Source of the DNA: Schizochytrium sp. CCTCC M209059 | Taxonomy: Eukaryota; Sar; Bigyra; Thraustochytrida; Thraustochytriidae | Assembly (NCBI GenBank): GCA_000818945.1 | Contig: KN805466.1 | Coordinates: 38,265-85,833, forward strand | Direction: 5' to 3' | DNA length: 47,569 nucleotides | In this document: piece by piece, positions 20,057 through 31,048 of the stretch | Position numbering within the stretch: position 1 is the stretch's first letter | How the letters are laid out: the number at the start of each line of letters is the position of its first letter | Made by a program: the position numbers and the translations under genes | Notes under the pieces: generated by a model | Seen by the model: only the letters and a program-made list of their open reading frames with translations | Told to the model about the DNA's origin: nothing | Databases searched by the model: none

Positions 20057-23000
20057 TTTCTCTTCCTTCTGTTTCTCCTCTCCGTGTCCCGCTCCTCGTC
20101 CTTGCCGCCGCCCTCTGCGTCCGTCAGCGCGAGCGCGAGCGCGCGACCTTCTCGATCTGCTCCAACCGCCGCCGTTCGCCGTGCGCGATGCCCGAGATCG
20201 GGATCGCCGCCGCGGGTCCGCCGCTCTCCGGCTGCCTGCCCGCGCCTGCCTGCGCCGCGCCGCTGCTCGCCGCGCCGCCCGCCCGCCTCGCTGCGCTCGC
20301 TCCGTGCCTGCCTGCGCGCGCGCGTCCTCTCCTGCCGCCGCTGCTCTCGTCCTCCGCGCTGCCGCTCTGCTCGCCCTCCTCGCGCGCCGTCAACGCCGCG
20401 CCGCAGCCCGCGCCATTCTCCACTGTGCCAGCGCCATTCCGCACTTGCGCGCGCCGCGCCGCACTCGGCTATCCGCGCCAATGTGCACTTGCGCAACGGC
20501 GCCCGCCCAGCCCGGCCCAACTCGGCTCGACTCGGCTCGACGCCGGCTCGGCTCGGCTCGGCTCGGCTCGGCTCGACGCGGTGCGACTCCACGCAACTCG
20601 ACCCGCAAGCGCGCCGCAGCGGTCTCCGGGCGCAGCGGAGAGGCGAGCGGAGGCGCGCAGCGAGGGCGGCGCCAAGCCACGCGCAAGATCGAGAAGGCGC
20701 GAACGTTAGACGTTGCCCAGGGGCGCGGCCGCCTTAAGAAGGGGGACGGGAGCTGCGCGCGCGGCCTTACGCAGAAGTGGGTTTTAGGTGGGTACAGAGG
20801 ACCTTTGCAGCCGGTGCAGTCGGGTTTGGTATTTTGACACGGGTGAATGGAGCAAACAAAATGGCGCGGGGTCGGGTGGGAAAAGAGAGACAGAAGTCGC
20901 AGCGTGCCGCGAGGAGCGAGTGCGCGGCGACTAACCGTCAGGCGACCAGCGACACTTCGCGAAGGAAAACCTGGTTCTTGCACGGGACCGGGGCGTGCAG
21001 CCAGGTGGGGTATGTATGGCTGTGGAGGGGAGTGGCGGTTCAACGGCTGACAGGAGGGAAGTGCGAGCAGGACATGTCATGGCACGTACGGCAATTGGTT
21101 CTGTCGTAGGTTTTGCCTGAAGTGACTGACGTAGAGTGGCAGCGCAAACGGAAGGGGAACTGAACTGAACAAAGGACATTCACGTCGATGGCGCAACATG
21201 CAAGCTCGTGTCGAAGTCGATCGGTTTTATCGGCTCAAAGAACTACGCTGCAATGGATAGAAACGCAGGAAAGCTTCTCGGTCATTCGCATCGCTCGCTT
21301 ATTGTGCCCGTTTACCGATGGGGTTCGGCTTCATGACTGACGCCATTCAGCTTCAGACAGCAATGGATGAGCAAATTTTTGCCCTCTCATCATTTCGTCA
21401 TCGAACAATGACGCGGCGGCGTCTATGTGCACGAGACATCAACAAAAACTGATTTGACTTTCCAGAAAGGGATGTTGTTGCCTTGATTGACTGGCGACCA
21501 AACGAAAGGGGAAGAAAGCTCCTCATTCTTACATCGACTTGCTGACTGACATGCATTTGCCATCGCGACACCGTTCATATTCGTGCCCAAGGATTTGGCA
21601 TTCTCGTTGCCGCGTCACATACAAAATGGGCAGAATATGAAAGATTTCCAACAAGCATAAAATGAATTTTTGCCCAAGCAACACGATTTGGGACTTCTAA
21701 CCGAAGCCCGTCTTTATTCTCAAGATGCGCTGCATCCATTTTAGCTCTAGCTTCGGCCTCGGATGTAAGCCTAGTTCAACGCTGTGTGTTTTGATCTGAC
21801 CAAGTCAGACGATCACCTCGCGCGGCCGATTACACACATGAGGGAACGCATCGAGCTCCAGTAAATCTCATTTCTATGAGCGAGGCATCAATTCAGGTTC
21901 AACGCATCATTGTCGCAAGCAGCAGCACCAGCAGCAGCACAAGCAGCAAAAGTAGGATGCCCCTATTGAAATGGAAAAATGAATCCCAGACCCGCCTGGC
22001 CGCTGCCGTCATCAATCAAGCACCCCTGGCACGGTCCCACTGCTACGAACAACTCGACGGACGAATCGTCCTCCGTGCTCGCCCGGGATCGAGACCTAGC
22101 CCGAGCTCCCCAACCCTGCCCCTGCCTCAGTACCTGTCACTGCCAGCAAGAAGACGTTGCCCCGACGGAGGGCGGATGTCCGCATCGCGCAGTCCTGCAC
22201 GCGCAGCAGCCTCTGCCACTGACGGCCGATTTCCCCCCTCTCGCAGGCCTTTTGAGACTTGCCAGCCGGCAGCCATCGGCAGGCCGCTCACGACCTGCTT
22301 GACCCCGGGCCGTCCCGGGGTCCGAGCGAGGGCATCTGCGAGGCGCCACTTTTGCGTGCAGTGCAGCACCAGCTGCAGACGCTGGCAGCCTGCGACCTCC
22401 GCGACAACCACTGTCACTGCGCGCTCGCAGGCCGCACAGCCAGGTAGCCCGGAGGGGCCGAGAGCGCAAGCTAGGACCCCAATGGCAGGCTGTGCGTCGC
22501 CCAAGCCTATGCAGCACCGGCACGTGCGGCCAGGAAAGCATTGCACTAGTACTCTGCTCTGCTCTGCGCGCTGCGCGCAGACTACCTACCTACCTACTTA
22601 CCGACCCACCGCGGTGTTCGCAGCAGCGGGAGCGTCGAAACGCGCCATGCTCGGCCGCTGCAGCGCCCCCCTCGCTGGCGCTTGTCGCTGTCGTAAGCGT
22701 CGCGCGCCGCAGAGACCGCGTCCTCGCGGCAGGAGCTGTCTGTTGAGAATCCCGGGCCCGGGTCTTACTCCGGGACACCGACTCGGACTGGCGGGGGGGG
22801 GCGGTCCAAGTGGGTGGGCAATCCATCGCTCGGTCGGGCGGTCGTCGCGGGCGTGATCATCGCAACTTGAATGGCAGCAGCAGCAGCTGCTGCTGCAGCT
22901 GCCAGCTGCACCACGCTGACGCGTTCCGCGCCGCACGGGGCGAGCGGGAGCGTGCAGCATCGACTCGGACTTGGAAATGCGGCGTCAAGGGCACTGCCCA

Positions 23001-23692
23001 GCGACTGCGTCCAAGTAGGAATCCATGCCGCTGTGGAGCGCGAAATTGCACGCAGCGCAGCAAAGGCGGCTGCGGTCTTCTCGACTGGCCGATCGATCGA
23101 TCGGCCGGCGGGCCGGCGCGCTGGCTGGCCGGCCGGCTGGCTGGCTGGCTGGCTGGCTGGCGGCGTGGGCGGCGTGACCGCCTCGAGCGCTGCCGCCGCG
23201 CGGGTTTGGGCGGATTCGGTCTGAGTGGAGAGGAGTAGAGCGAGTGCCTCGCGGTGCGCCTTGGATCGGCCACAAGCAGTGGAGGAACGCTTGTCCAGCC
23301 GTGCGCCGCGTGCAGTGCCTTCCTTGTCCACGACCTGTTCTTTCCGTTCTCTCCTTTTTTCTCTCCATGAGCCGCTGCTGCGCGGTAGTAGGAAGGTGAA
23401 CTGTGCGGGTCCGTGATGGCGGGCAAAGCTAGGCTGATGGAAGGAAGTAGGTGGCGCCCCGGCACCTCGCACGCGGACCTGACCCTGCAGCGACACATAC
23501 CCCCAAATCACAAAAGTGCGACCGCCGACGCCTAGTCAGTGTCCGAAGGTCAGACCAGAATCGCATTTCCCCTGTCGCTTGCTCGCTCGAGTGAGTGGGG
23601 CAGCACGTCGACGTGCTTGCTTGCTTTCGTGGTGGCTGGTTTGACAAGCTGAAAGCTTGCATCTGAGACGAGTTGAAAAGGTCACAGCAAGC
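20057..23692. other. 3.6-kb divergent spacer between CCT1 and sulfatase
   Basis: The part near CCT1 (to about 20800) is very GC-rich, with a GGCTC array. The middle (about 21180-21880) is AT-richer and not repetitive. The right part is Arg/Pro/Ser-coding noise with (TACC)n near 22583, a CAGCAGCAG/CTGCTGCTG inverted repeat near 22871-22905 and (GGCT)n near 23127-23162. One ATG-initiated frame of 326 codons (21876-22856, +) exists, but its composition is that of random GC-rich DNA. I could not support any gene here. Confidence 0.5.
20514..20575 (-). repeat. GAGCC pentamer array upstream of CCT1
   Basis: Read on the CCT1 sense strand it is (GAGCC)n flanked by GTCGAGCCGAG words, about 460-520 bases before the start codon. 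It shares AGTCGAGCCGAG with the array at 3594-3672 in the same orientation relative to its gene. Confidence 0.75.
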
Positions 23693-25300
23693 ATGCGGTC
23701 CGCGACGCAGGCTTGGGTGGCGGCGGCATTGACCGTGATCGTCGCGTGCACGACGGGTGCCCGAGCCATCAATGCCCCTGCTGAAGCACAGAACATCCTC
23801 CTCATCATTGCAGATGACCTCAAGCCCGTCCTCGGCAGCTTTGACGACCCTCTCGCCATCTCGCCTAACATTGATGACCGCATAGCTGCAGACGGAGGCT
23901 TCGTGTTCACCAACCACCATGTCTCGTCGCCAGAATGCGGGCCAAGTCGGGCGAGCATGCTGTCCGGGCTTCGTGTACCGCAGACGCGCATCTATCACTT
24001 TGAGCCCAAGTTTCGCAAGTACAACAAGGACCGCGTGACGCTCCCAGGGTTTTTCCGCAAATTGGGATACCGCACGTACTCGTGGGGAAAGGTCTTTGAC
24101 GCCTCAAATTTCGGCCCGACACGACTTTTTGGTGAGATCCAGAGCGACCTCTGCGATGCATCAAAACCCAACGCGGAGTGCTCTTGGGACGTGAACCCGT
24201 CTGGGTCTGCGTTGGCTGCGAACGAGACCTTGTGTGACCATATTAGCGCGCCGAAACACAAGAACAAGAACTTGCTTGCCGTAGGGTACGGCCCACTATC
24301 TGGCCAAATGGATTATTGTGTTGCGGAAGCAGCGCGGTTACAGATTAAAGCGTCCGCCGAAGCTGGTGAAAAGTTCTTCACTGCCGTCGGATTTTACAAG
24401 CCTCACTTGCCTTTTTTCGTATCGGAGGACTTTTGGATGTCCCATGAGCTCGCCAAGTTTGAGGAAGTCGCGGAAACCAACGCCGAGATCGACCCGAAAT
24501 CTTTTTTCAAACAGGTTTCCAGCAAGGCTTTACAGAGCGACAACCAAGAAATGCTCAATGCAGTCTATGGCTTCGAAGAATCAAATGCCACGGCGATCAA
24601 CCGGGCTTACTACGTGGCCGCTACTCAGACGGACTACTTTGTTGGCCAAGTTCTCGACGTTCTCGACGACTACCCGGCCGTAAAGGAGAACACGATTGTG
24701 GTTTTCTGGGGCGATCATGGCTATCACCTGGGCGACCACGGAATGTGGGCCAAGAAGACCGTTTTTGAGCAGGCCACGCGAGCACCACTGATTATCAAGC
24801 CATCGCAAGCTTACCGTAATGCAAACGCGAATATAGTGTCCTCGGGGGGGACAGTTCCCATGCCCACAGAGGCGGTGGATATCATGGCTACCCTTGTTGC
24901 CATGGCAGGCGTGAATGAGTCCTACCCGCAAGAGCTTGCTGGCACGGATCTACAGCCTTACTTTTTTGACCTCGAGGAGTCCAACTTGAGAATGGCCTCC
25001 GTGTCTTTGTATGATTCATATACGTCGAGGCGGGTTGTGGCCTTTTCTGTACGCTTCCGTAGTATCCGCGCCATTGTTTTCTTTCGCAAGCGGAAGAATG
25101 GTGTCATTCTTTGGAAAAGGTGGCTCAAGGCAAAGACGGAGATTTACAATATGAGCGAAGACCCGCTCGAGACCGAGCAGGATCGTTCAACCCTTTCAGC
25201 GGTACTCAAGTATGTGAAACTTTGCAGGTCTGATGACTGGAACGAAACCGCCTATTTTGAACAGACAACGGCCGAAGATCGCCAGCCTCTCTTGCAGTGA
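23693..25300 (+). CDS. Secreted sulfatase, iduronate-2-sulfatase-like
   Basis: The protein has 535 residues. Residues 1-25 form a signal peptide (AWVAAALTVIVACTTGARA). The first metal-binding pair is Asp41-Asp42 in LLIIADDLKPVLG. The sulfatase signature is CGPSR at 82-86, and Cys82 should be converted to formylglycine, the catalytic nucleophile. WGDHGYHLGDHGMWAKKT (about 339-356) supplies further metal and catalytic residues. The order DDLKPVLG, SPNID and CGPSR followed by a YHFEPKFR stretch matches iduronate-2-sulfatase and related choline-sulfatase-type enzymes. It should hydrolyse sulfate esters on extracellular or lysosomal sugars. Several Asn-x-Ser/Thr sites are present. The start is the ATG at the signal peptide. 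The true substrate cannot be told from sequence. Confidence 0.9.
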   Translation: MRSATQAWVAAALTVIVACTTGARAINAPAEAQNILLIIADDLKPVLGSFDDPLAISPNIDDRIAADGGFVFTNHHVSSPECGPSRASMLSGLRVPQTRIYHFEPKFRKYNKDRVTLPGFFRKLGYRTYSWGKVFDASNFGPTRLFGEIQSDLCDASKPNAECSWDVNPSGSALAANETLCDHISAPKHKNKNLLAVGYGPLSGQMDYCVAEAARLQIKASAEAGEKFFTAVGFYKPHLPFFVSEDFWMSHELAKFEEVAETNAEIDPKSFFKQVSSKALQSDNQEMLNAVYGFEESNATAINRAYYVAATQTDYFVGQVLDVLDDYPAVKENTIVVFWGDHGYHLGDHGMWAKKTVFEQATRAPLIIKPSQAYRNANANIVSSGGTVPMPTEAVDIMATLVAMAGVNESYPQELAGTDLQPYFFDLEESNLRMASVSLYDSYTSRRVVAFSVRFRSIRAIVFFRKRKNGVILWKRWLKAKTEIYNMSEDPLETEQDRSTLSAVLKYVKLCRSDDWNETAYFEQTTAEDRQPLLQ

Positions 25301-26710
25301 TCGAGCGTTGCTCCGATAGACGATGTACTTTTGTAATCGCGACTTCTGTGAGCAGAGAACGAATGTGTACCGTGCTCAAAAATTTCCATTCGCCGACCCC
25401 AAAGACAACATTGACCTGAACAAATGTAGAAAGCGATTATGCATAATCTTGATTGCCTCCAAATAAACTCAAAGCACAAAACAGCATTTTTGTCAACGAA
25501 AAAACGCTTGGGCTTCGAGCTCAATGTGAGTGTCGTTTCCAAATTCTACTTGCTTTCAAAAACACTAGCGCAGGCGACAGGCTTTTGAGAAGAAAATACA
25601 CGGAGAATTGCCGCTCGTGCTCTTTTGCACTGATAGAGTTTTGACGATGACGACAACAATAACACCAACAATAAAAATCAAACGAACAAGGAAACAAGTC
25701 TTCGTAGAAAAAGATGATGGATGAGTTATTGTTGAGAGTTCTTCTGCGCGAGCAGGACAGACTTTTGCAGGCACGCAAGCTTGTCTGGTGCGAGCATGGA
25801 AGCGAGAAGGCGAACGTAATATCGAGAACGGCCGGGCCCGGACACCAGGGGGGATGGAAAGAGTAATCTCAAGTTATACTTGAATCCCTCCCCGAGCGAT
25901 GACTCCCACGGCATCGTCTCGCTCGCGTTGCCCCCGCAACGCATGCGCTTGGTCCATCGAGTACCGCGCTTGGTAGTGTTATACTTCTTTTTTTGGTCTT
26001 TTTTTAGATCTTTTCTGTTGTTTTTCGCATTTGGCTTCGTCACTGGGTGTCCGGGTCTCCAGTGCGAAGCTCTCCTTTTGTTGCGGCGACAAGCCGAGCG
26101 ACGATGAATTCAGGAGACCACTTTGGTTCGTTTGGTCCATCCCACATGAGAATTTTGATCGTTCGCTGCAAGGCTCTGTCTCCTTGAAGATAGATTAGAA
26201 TATGTGCGAGACATCCACAAGACGTGACAACAGACGATGAACTGTCTGTGTGAAACTTGTCGAATGTTCGCACTGCGTGGTCCAGCGCCCATTCTTCCCG
26301 CAGAGGGAGGCACTTTTTTGGTCCTCATAAAAGTTGTAGTAGTTGTCGTTTTTGTTGTCATTTTCCAACCGACTTGGGCCAACTCCCCCAGGAGCTGGCC
26401 TTCGCGTCGCATGGTATCGCAAGCGCTCCAAGAGTGTGCCTTGCAATCCTCATCCACCGCTCCATCATTGCTTGCTGGCTTTCGTTGCTGCTACGCTCGA
26501 ATGATTGCCTTTCTTTCCCCCCAAAATGCACGCCTCTGTGAGTTCGTCTCGTCATCGTCGTCGTTAACGCCACCAGACGCAACTTGCGCGCAACCGAAAG
26601 CTGATGAAAGAGTGAATGAAGATGTATCGATCGGTCAGTGCTCTGTTCGAAATCACATGCAAAACTTGCATGGAAAGCGATCAAAGCTTCGCGCCACCGT
26701 TGGTGTGCGT
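25301..26710. other. Convergent spacer between sulfatase and PABP
   Basis: Mostly AT-rich 3'-flank sequence. Two overlapping - strand frames (25726-26043 and 26040-26273) have a less repetitive composition than other spacer frames and are discussed as a finding. Nothing else is recognised. Confidence 0.45.
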
Positions 26711-29029
26711 TTACTGCTGCTCGGACTTCTCCTTGGCCTGCTGCAGCACGCGAAGAGCCTCTTGGATCTTGGCGTTAAGCGACTCGGGCGACTCGATAAG
26801 GTGGAGAAGCTCCGGGTTGTCCATCTCCAGGAGCATGCCGGTGATCTTGCTAGCGAGCTGAGGCTGCTCGCGCATGATGAGCGGGTAGAGACGCTCGCCA
26901 ATCATGTTCTTCTGTTCCTTCTCGGAGGCAGAGGCCAGAGCCGCGGCGGTGAGCGGGGCAGGGCCCTGCTGTTGCTGCTGGGGCATGCCGCCCATGCCCA
27001 TGGGCATGCCCTGCTGGGGGGGCATGGGAGGCATGGCGCCGCCCTGGGGGCCGCCGGGCTGGTTGCGCACGTTGGCGTTGTACTTGAAGTTGGCGCCCTG
27101 TTGCTGGCCAGGGGCACCGTTCTTGCCACCACGGCCACCGCCGCGACCACCACGGCCGCCACGGCCACCACCACGGCCCATCTGCATGTTACCCATGCCA
27201 CCCTGCTGCATGCCGCCCTGCTGCATACCAGGCTGCATGCCACCCTGCTGCTGCATGCCGGGTTGCATACCGGGCTGCATACCAGGCTGCATGCCGGGGT
27301 ACTGGGGCATGCCGCGACCGGGCATGCCACGGGGAGGAATCATCATGGGCATGTAGCCAGGAGCGTAGCCGCGGGCCTGCGGGGGCATGGCACCAGGAGG
27401 CATGCCGGGCATACCACCAGGAGGCACACCGGGCATACCGCCCGGGACGCCATAGGGCATCATGGGGTTCGGGTACATTTGCTGCATGCCGGGCATACCG
27501 CGGGGCATGCGGCGGTGCTGGGCCTCGAGCTCGGCACGACGAGACTCCTTGCGCTGAGCAAGGGCAACAAAGATGGGCTTGCCCTTGAGCATGCGGCCCT
27601 GCATCTCGGTGATAGCCTTGAGGCTGCTCTCCGGGTCGGCAAAGCAGACAAAGCCAAAGCCCTTGGAGGCGCCGAGGCGCTTCTTGGGCTTGCCTTCCTC
27701 GCCCTCGGCGGCGGCCTCCTCGCCCTCGGCGGCGGCCTCCTCGCCCTCGGTGGATTCCTCGGTCTCCTTGTCGTCAGCGGCCTTGTCGTCGGCGGCCTCG
27801 CGCATGACGCGGACCGAGGTGATGGAGCCGAACTTGCTGAATGCATCGTGAAGGTCCTCGTCAGTGACGGACTCGTGGAGGTTCTTGATATAGACGTTGA
27901 CGCCCTGGTACTTGCTCTGGCGATCCTGCTTCATCTGCTCAAACTTCTCGGTGAGCTCGCGATCGCGCTCGGACTTCTTCTGGGCGCGAGAAACGAAGAG
28001 ACGCACGGTGCGGCGCGAGGGCTTCTTGTCGGCCTCGTCATCCTCCTTGTCGGCGTCCTCTTCCTTGTCGCCTCCCTCCTTGTCGGCGGCGCCCTCGGAG
28101 GGCTTCTCGTCGGCAGGGAGCTTCTCGGACTCCTCGTCGGCGGGGAGCTCGAGCTCGTGGAACTTTTCGATGGCGGTGACAGCGTCCTTGTGCTCGGCGT
28201 AGTCAACAAAGCCAAAGCCCTTGGACTTGCCCTCGGCGTCCTTCATGACGACGCAGCTTGAGACGGGGCCAATATCGGTAAAGAACTTCTCAAAGCGGAT
28301 GTCATCCCAGTGCTTGGGCACGTTCTTGACGTAGAGGTTAGTCCACTCGGAGGCGCCGGCGCGCTCAGAGCGCTTCTGGAAGTGGCCGACGAAGACCTCC
28401 TTGCCGGCGATGAGCATGCCGTTGATCTTGCGGATGGCCTCCTGGGCAGCCTTGAGGGTCTCGAAGTGGACAAAGCCGTAGCCCTGCGAGTTACCCTCGC
28501 GGTCGGTGACGACCTTGCACGAGAGAATGTTGCCAAAGAGCGAGAAGGTGTCGTAGAGAGCCTTGTTGTCGATGCTGAGATCAAGGTTCTTGACGAAGAC
28601 GTTGCCGGCGCCGGTCTTGCGCAGCGAGGGGTCGCGCTGCGACCACATGATGCGGCAGGGGCGGTCCTTGATGAGGGTGTAGTTCATCGTGTCAAGAGCG
28701 CGCTCGGCGTCGGCCGAGTTCTGAAAGTTCACGTAGGCGTACCCGAGGGAGCGGCGGGTGACGGCATCGCGGCAGACGCGGAGCGAGGCGACGGGTCCGA
28801 CGGCGTTGAAGATATCGTACAGCAACGTCTCGGTCACATCCGGGTGGAGGTCGCCCACGTAGAGGGAGACGGACTGGAAGCCCTGGTTGCCGGCGTTGGC
28901 CTGGTCAGCGGCCTGTTGCTGGGCCTGCTGCTGGGCCTGCTGCTCCTCGCCTTGCTCCTCCTGCTTGGCGGGCGCCTGCTCCTCCTGCGAGGCGGCGGCC
29001 TGCTGTTGCTGCTGGTCCTCCTCGGCCAT
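26711..29029 (-). CDS. PABPC: Cytoplasmic polyadenylate-binding protein with acidic RRM insertions
   Basis: The protein has 772 residues, longer than typical PABP (about 570-680). A Gln/Glu-rich leader (1-52) precedes four RRMs: RRM1 about 55-130, RRM2 about 143-220, RRM3 about 227-355 and RRM4 about 385-495. RNP1 motifs LGYAYVNF, QGYGFVHF, KGFGFVDY and KGFGFVCF are visible. Two acidic insertions are unusual: about 45 residues in RRM3 (290-335) and about 40 in RRM4 (408-450, with EGEEAAA repeats). The linker is Met/Gly/Pro/Gln-rich and contains an RGG box (GRGGGRGGRGG). The C-terminal MLLE domain carries KITGMLLEMDN and would bind PAM2 peptides. The protein coats poly(A) tails and supports translation and mRNA stability. 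No intron is seen. The start MAEEDQQ is the only sensible ATG. Confidence 0.96.
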   Translation of the reverse strand: MAEEDQQQQQAAASQEEQAPAKQEEQGEEQQAQQQAQQQAADQANAGNQGFQSVSLYVGDLHPDVTETLLYDIFNAVGPVASLRVCRDAVTRRSLGYAYVNFQNSADAERALDTMNYTLIKDRPCRIMWSQRDPSLRKTGAGNVFVKNLDLSIDNKALYDTFSLFGNILSCKVVTDREGNSQGYGFVHFETLKAAQEAIRKINGMLIAGKEVFVGHFQKRSERAGASEWTNLYVKNVPKHWDDIRFEKFFTDIGPVSSCVVMKDAEGKSKGFGFVDYAEHKDAVTAIEKFHELELPADEESEKLPADEKPSEGAADKEGGDKEEDADKEDDEADKKPSRRTVRLFVSRAQKKSERDRELTEKFEQMKQDRQSKYQGVNVYIKNLHESVTDEDLHDAFSKFGSITSVRVMREAADDKAADDKETEESTEGEEAAAEGEEAAAEGEEGKPKKRLGASKGFGFVCFADPESSLKAITEMQGRMLKGKPIFVALAQRKESRRAELEAQHRRMPRGMPGMQQMYPNPMMPYGVPGGMPGVPPGGMPGMPPGAMPPQARGYAPGYMPMMIPPRGMPGRGMPQYPGMQPGMQPGMQPGMQQQGGMQPGMQQGGMQQGGMGNMQMGRGGGRGGRGGRGGGRGGKNGAPGQQQGANFKYNANVRNQPGGPQGGAMPPMPPQQGMPMGMGGMPQQQQQGPAPLTAAALASASEKEQKNMIGERLYPLIMREQPQLASKITGMLLEMDNPELLHLIESPESLNAKIQEALRVLQQAKEKSEQQ

Positions 29030-30547
29030 CTTCTTCGCTTCGCTGCTCTCGCGGGCTGGTTCCTCTGCTACGCCACGCGTGCGTGCGTACGTGCGTCAAC
29101 CGGGCGGCTGCGCGGGCGAGTCTTGCGCGGGGCCGTGCGCGTCGAGTCGTGCGGCCTGCCGAATGACTGGAATGGTTGGCGCTTTGGCCTCGCCTACCGC
29201 CCGCCTCCCTCGCCGCCTTTCATTCTTTCTTTCTTTCTTTTTTTCTTTCTTTCCTTTTCTTTTCTTTTTTCTTTACTTTTATTTTCACTTTCTTTTTCCT
29301 TCTTTCCCGATTTCTTTTCTCCTCCCTTCCTTTCCATTCCTTTCCCAGCCATTCCTCGCCTCGGCGCGAACAAACGAACGAACGAACGAACGAACCAACC
29401 AACCAACCAACCAACCCACTCGACCAACCACCCACCGTGGGCAACTCTCGCCTCGCAAGGCCTCGCTCAAGTTGTTGCCGAGATCAAATATCATCATCAT
29501 CAGACCCTGGCGTGACTCCTGCTTCTGCGTGGCTGGCTGCCGTGGTTGCTGGACTTGCCGCCTACGGTGCAAATGGAGAGTTTCGCAAGGTCGATTGGCT
29601 GCGTGCGGATGGCATTCATTTGCCAGTGGTGATGAATGAACAAATAAATAAATAAATAAATGAATAAACAAACAGAACAAAATAAACAAACAAAAACAAA
29701 CACCTGCTATAACGCATGCAGCGTCAGTGCGATATAGGCTCCTCCGATCGGTGTCGTGTCCTCCCTTCCCGCCCTCCTTGCCTGCTGCTCCCGGCACACG
29801 TTCCTGCCACCAGGCGTCGCATCGGTCGATGCGAAAGGCGGCGAGTGCGCGAGTGATTGCGGTTCATGTGCAGGCTGTGGACGATCGAAAGGTCGGCCTG
29901 GCTGGCTGATTGAGTCGACGGGCGATCGCGATCGTATTGTGATCGCTATTGCGGAGAATGAATGAAGGGCCGCCAACAGGAGCCATGCTCGGACACGATG
30001 AGCAGCAGCTGCAGCTTGAAGGCGAGAAGATGGATGGATGGATCAATCGACCGATCGATCAAGGGCGAGGGCGGCAAGTCATGGGCGGAGAGATACTGCA
30101 CACACGCACGCACGTTGGCAGCTTCTTGATTCGCGGTGGAGTGGAGACGCGAGCGCCGCACGGACAAGGGCAAGGATTAAAAAAAAAAAGGGAAAAAAGA
30201 AGAAAGAAGAAAAGGGAAGGAAAGAAGAAGCGTCGCGAGAACGTGCCGCTGTCAGCGCGTGCGTGCGTGCGTGCGTGCGCCTGCCACGCCACAGGCCCAG
30301 ATTGTCCACACCCAAGAGAACGTTGTGACGAGGAACTCTCAGGCTACCTGACTAAATTGCGCTCATGCCAGAAATTTGGAATGGATGATTGGTATGCATC
30401 ACCTGGGTTAGAAAGAAAGAAAGATAGATACGTAGATAGATAAAAAGAAAACTACTTGCGCGAGATCTGACAGTAAGTTCTGTGCTCTCGATGAATTGCG
30501 AGCGCGCATGGGAACCCTCCTCCTGCCAGCCACAGTATGTTTGCTAT

Positions 30548-30590
30548 TGAGCTGAGCTGAGCTGAGCTGAGCTGAGCTGCGCTGCTCAGC
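30548..30590. repeat. (GAGCT)n pentanucleotide array
   Basis: About six GAGCT units followed by an inverted GCTGCTCAGC, about 1.1 kb before NOP58. It belongs to the 5-bp-period class seen near several genes here. Confidence 0.85.
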
Positions 30591-31048
30591 TTGGCTTGAC
30601 CCTTTTGACCCTTTTTGCCTTGCAGCGGCGCCGAGCTGCCGGAGAGAGAAATAAAATACCTGGGACGCAATCGTCCCGCGTCGAGACGTCCAGAAGAACC
30701 CCACGTGCCTGTTTTCCTCCATTTAATGGGTGGCTCTCGAGATCCTAGCTGGAGCAGATCAGAACCTTTTTCCTTTTTTCTTTTCAAAAATCTTCCCAGT
30801 TCTTGCGCAGAACCGCGCGGCTAAGCCCAGTCAGCGTCTGGTTCTGCGGCGCCTTTCGCACCACCAAGACCAACCAACAGTTTCCTGGTAGGAGTAGCAG
30901 GCAAAGTTCTGCAGACATCTTACAGATTCAAGCTTCTCTCCTCGCCTTTTTGGCCTTGGTGCAGCCACGCTCTTGCATCGCGCAGAACCCACCTGTTCAC
31001 ACTCTTCTTCTTCTTCTTCTTCTTCTTCTTCGAGAAAAGGTGAGAGAG

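Noticed and set aside
21876..22856. 326-codon ATG-initiated + strand frame in the CCT1-sulfatase spacer
   Set aside because: Composition is Arg/Pro/Ser/Ala as in random GC-rich DNA. It crosses a (TACC)n repeat and other frames on both strands are equally open.
26237..28261. 674-codon + strand frame opposite PABP
   Set aside because: It is Leu/Gly/His-rich, repetitive and exactly antisense to PABP RRMs and the Met/Gly/Pro linker.
28310..29515. 401-codon + strand frame opposite the PABP N terminus
   Set aside because: It is antisense to PABP RRM1-2, then enters T-rich microsatellite sequence that translates as a false hydrophobic Phe/Leu/Ser run.
29285..29797. - strand frame with apparent transmembrane stretches (FCLFILFCLFIHLFIYLF)
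   Set aside because: The hydrophobic run is translated AAATA/AACA microsatellite, not a conserved membrane helix.
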